15,518 bases of DNA, from positions 1 to 15,518 of the forward strand of contig JABIQF010000117.1 of the NCBI GenBank assembly GCA_018668095.1, given 5' to 3'. Both the position numbers and the translations under genes were made by a program. The DNA is from Cellvibrionales bacterium (GTDB lineage: Bacteria > Pseudomonadota > Gammaproteobacteria > Pseudomonadales > UBA7434). The notes below the pieces were generated by a model. That model did no database searches, was not told where the DNA came from, and was given only the letters and a program-made list of their open reading frames with translations. Shown in pieces: positions 14,585-15,518 of this stretch. Numbering within the stretch: position 1 is the first letter of the stretch; every line of letters starts with the position of its first letter.

Positions 14585-15088
14585 ATGTCTGCTGATAGCG
14601 CTGCGGGTATGACGATTGAGAAAGCTCGCGTCATTTCTGTTGAGCCGTCGGTTAATGGCGATAATGGTGCGCTTTGGGTTGAGACTTTTCAACAATCGAC
14701 CTGTGGCAGTTGTGAGGCAAAAGGTGCTTGTGGCCAAGGTGTGCTGGGTCGTTGGCTAAGTCGAGGTACTCACCGTATCCGCGTGCTGTGCGATAAAGGT
14801 CAGGCTGATTTTTTCACTGCAGGTCAATGGGTTGAAATTGCTGTACCTGATGGCGTAGTGCTAAAAGCCTCACTTATGGCCTATCTATTGCCTTTATTGA
14901 GTATGATGACCGTCGCTATTATGTTCGATAGTATGTTTCAAGACGGCAGTGGCGGAGATTTTTACTCGCTGATTGGCGGCATTGTTGGTTTTATTGTTGG
15001 TTTAGTGTTGGTTCGTTTATATGAGCGTAATCATCTTAATTCTCGTCAAAATCAGCCCCAATTACTGGGATTATCCAGTAATGATTAA
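14585..15088 (+). CDS. rseC: RseC/MucC family sigma-E regulator (SoxR-reducing system related)
   Basis: A 167-residue inner-membrane protein. The cytoplasmic N-terminal part has the cysteine cluster C40-x2-C43-x5-C49 (CGSCEAKGAC) plus C69 (RVLCDKG), the layout seen in E. coli RseC and RsxC-linked proteins. Two membrane helices follow (about 95-114 and 127-145), then a short polar tail. RseC mildly promotes sigma-E activity and is tied to SoxR reduction in E. coli. The open frame reaches back to an ATG at 14501, but the added 28 residues are unlike the family. GAGG (14576-14579) lies 5 nt before the ATG at 14585, giving the usual length. It ends the sigma-E operon; mucD/degP does not follow here, unlike in Pseudomonas. 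Confidence 0.9.
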   Translation: MSADSAAGMTIEKARVISVEPSVNGDNGALWVETFQQSTCGSCEAKGACGQGVLGRWLSRGTHRIRVLCDKGQADFFTAGQWVEIAVPDGVVLKASLMAYLLPLLSMMTVAIMFDSMFQDGSGGDFYSLIGGIVGFIVGLVLVRLYERNHLNSRQNQPQLLGLSSND

Positions 15089-15188
15089 CCCTTTTAGCAG
15101 CTGAGCTATCTTGTCCCAGCGTTAAATGGTTAGCTCTTCCCAATCTATCCACTATCGATTCAGTAAAACTCGAATTTAAGGCGGCAGA

Positions 15189-15218
15189 TTCGCTTAGATT
15201 AGCCCCTTAGTATACAAT
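15189..15218 (+). promoter_or_regulatory. Candidate sigma-70 promoter for lepA
   Basis: A strong -10-like TATACAAT (TACAAT at 15213-15218) has a weak -35-like TTCGCT at 15189-15194, 18 bp upstream. Transcription would start near 15225, leaving a lepA leader of about 140 nt. No clear terminator separates rseC from it, so readthrough from the sigma-E operon is also possible. Confidence 0.5.
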
Positions 15219-15245
15219 CGCGGCTCTTTTTTAAGCGCAGCTTAG

Positions 15246-15342
15246 ATAGGCGTTTTTGTAATAATAATCATCAGGTTATTGGCCAAAATACTTAATAATT
15301 TTGGTTTGGTTTAGACGCCACCACCACATCAGCTACGCCTAT
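15246..15342 (+). other. Structured lepA 5' leader with nested inverted repeats
   Basis: ATAGGCGT (15246-15253) is perfectly complementary to ACGCCTAT (15335-15342) across 81 nt. Nested inside, CCAAAAT (15283-15289) pairs with ATTTTGG (15298-15304) around an 8-nt loop. The outer stem closes about 25 nt before the lepA ATG. No known riboswitch is recognised. Confidence 0.4.
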
Positions 15343-15366
15343 TGTGTAGATTTTATAGAGAGCTAA

Positions 15367-15518
15367 ATGAAGCAAGTTATTGACCGTATTCGAAATTTTT
15401 CAATTATCGCCCATATCGATCATGGTAAATCAACACTGGCTGATCGATTTATCCAGACCTGTGGCGGGCTAGAAGCCCGAGAAATGGCTGCGCAAGTGCT
15501 TGATTCAATGGATATTGA
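15367..15518 (+). CDS. lepA: Elongation factor 4 (LepA), 5' part only
   Basis: The first 50 codons of a translational GTPase that acts on the ribosome (back-translocation or initiation/assembly roles have been proposed). The reading IRNFSIIAHIDHGKSTLADR contains the G1/P-loop AHIDHGKST (15-23), and CGGL..REM.AQVLDSMD follows just as in E. coli LepA. An AGAG-type ribosome-binding site lies about 5 nt before the ATG. The gene runs off the right edge. Position after the rpoE-rse cluster is conserved in gammaproteobacteria, usually followed by lepB. Confidence 0.97.
   Translation, partial: MKQVIDRIRNFSIIAHIDHGKSTLADRFIQTCGGLEAREMAAQVLDSMDI

Overview
The window looks like chromosomal core DNA of a marine gammaproteobacterium, most likely of the Cellvibrionales / Spongiibacteraceae type. 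The reasons are the gene block ygfZ-sdhE-ygfX-nadB-rpoE-rseA-rseB-rseC-lepA, which is conserved in gammaproteobacteria, the MucA/MucB-like anti-sigma proteins, moderate to low GC content, and a glycoside hydrolase family 16 (GH16)-type C-terminus at the left edge. No phage, transposon, CRISPR array, tRNA or rRNA is visible. The genus assignment is inference.

Left third (1-4120): the last 21 codons of a probable GH16 beta-glucanase, ending in a clear rho-independent terminator; a YahK/CAD-type zinc alcohol dehydrogenase; a two-gene pair of small proteins (DUF2805/TIGR03643, then the zinc-ribbon-like DUF2256); and, on the opposite strand, a four-helix membrane protein followed by a CrtI/retinol-saturase-like FAD oxidoreductase.

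Middle (4121-7756): an RhlE-type DEAD-box RNA helicase converges on a YebC/YeeN-family protein. Beside yebC, divergently transcribed, is a single-domain exosortase/archaeosortase-family membrane protease with a UUG start and no recognisable substrate nearby. A cytoplasmic glycerophosphodiester phosphodiesterase follows on the minus strand.

Right half (7802-15518): ygfZ (Fe-S/folate) is divergent from sdhE and ygfX (flavinylation of succinate dehydrogenase and its membrane partner), and nadB converges on ygfX. The 445-bp nadB-rpoE divergent region holds a consensus sigma-E/AlgU autoregulatory promoter (GAACTT-N16-TCTGA), a perfect 10-bp-arm palindrome next to it, and a leader of about 320 nt. 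That leader contains a 52-codon upstream ORF whose stop codon directly abuts the rpoE start (TAAATG). Downstream come the sigma factor, its membrane anti-sigma factor RseA/MucA, the periplasmic sensor RseB/MucB, and the redox/membrane protein RseC/MucC. Together they form the envelope-stress circuit: RseA holds sigma-E, RseB protects RseA, and regulated proteolysis releases sigma-E, which restarts its own promoter. The window ends in the first 50 codons of lepA (EF4), preceded by its own candidate promoter and a leader with nested inverted repeats.

Most genes are ordinary housekeeping genes. The observations most worth following are the coupled uORF in the sigma-E leader, the palindrome beside the sigma-E promoter, the structured lepA leader, and the orphan exosortase.
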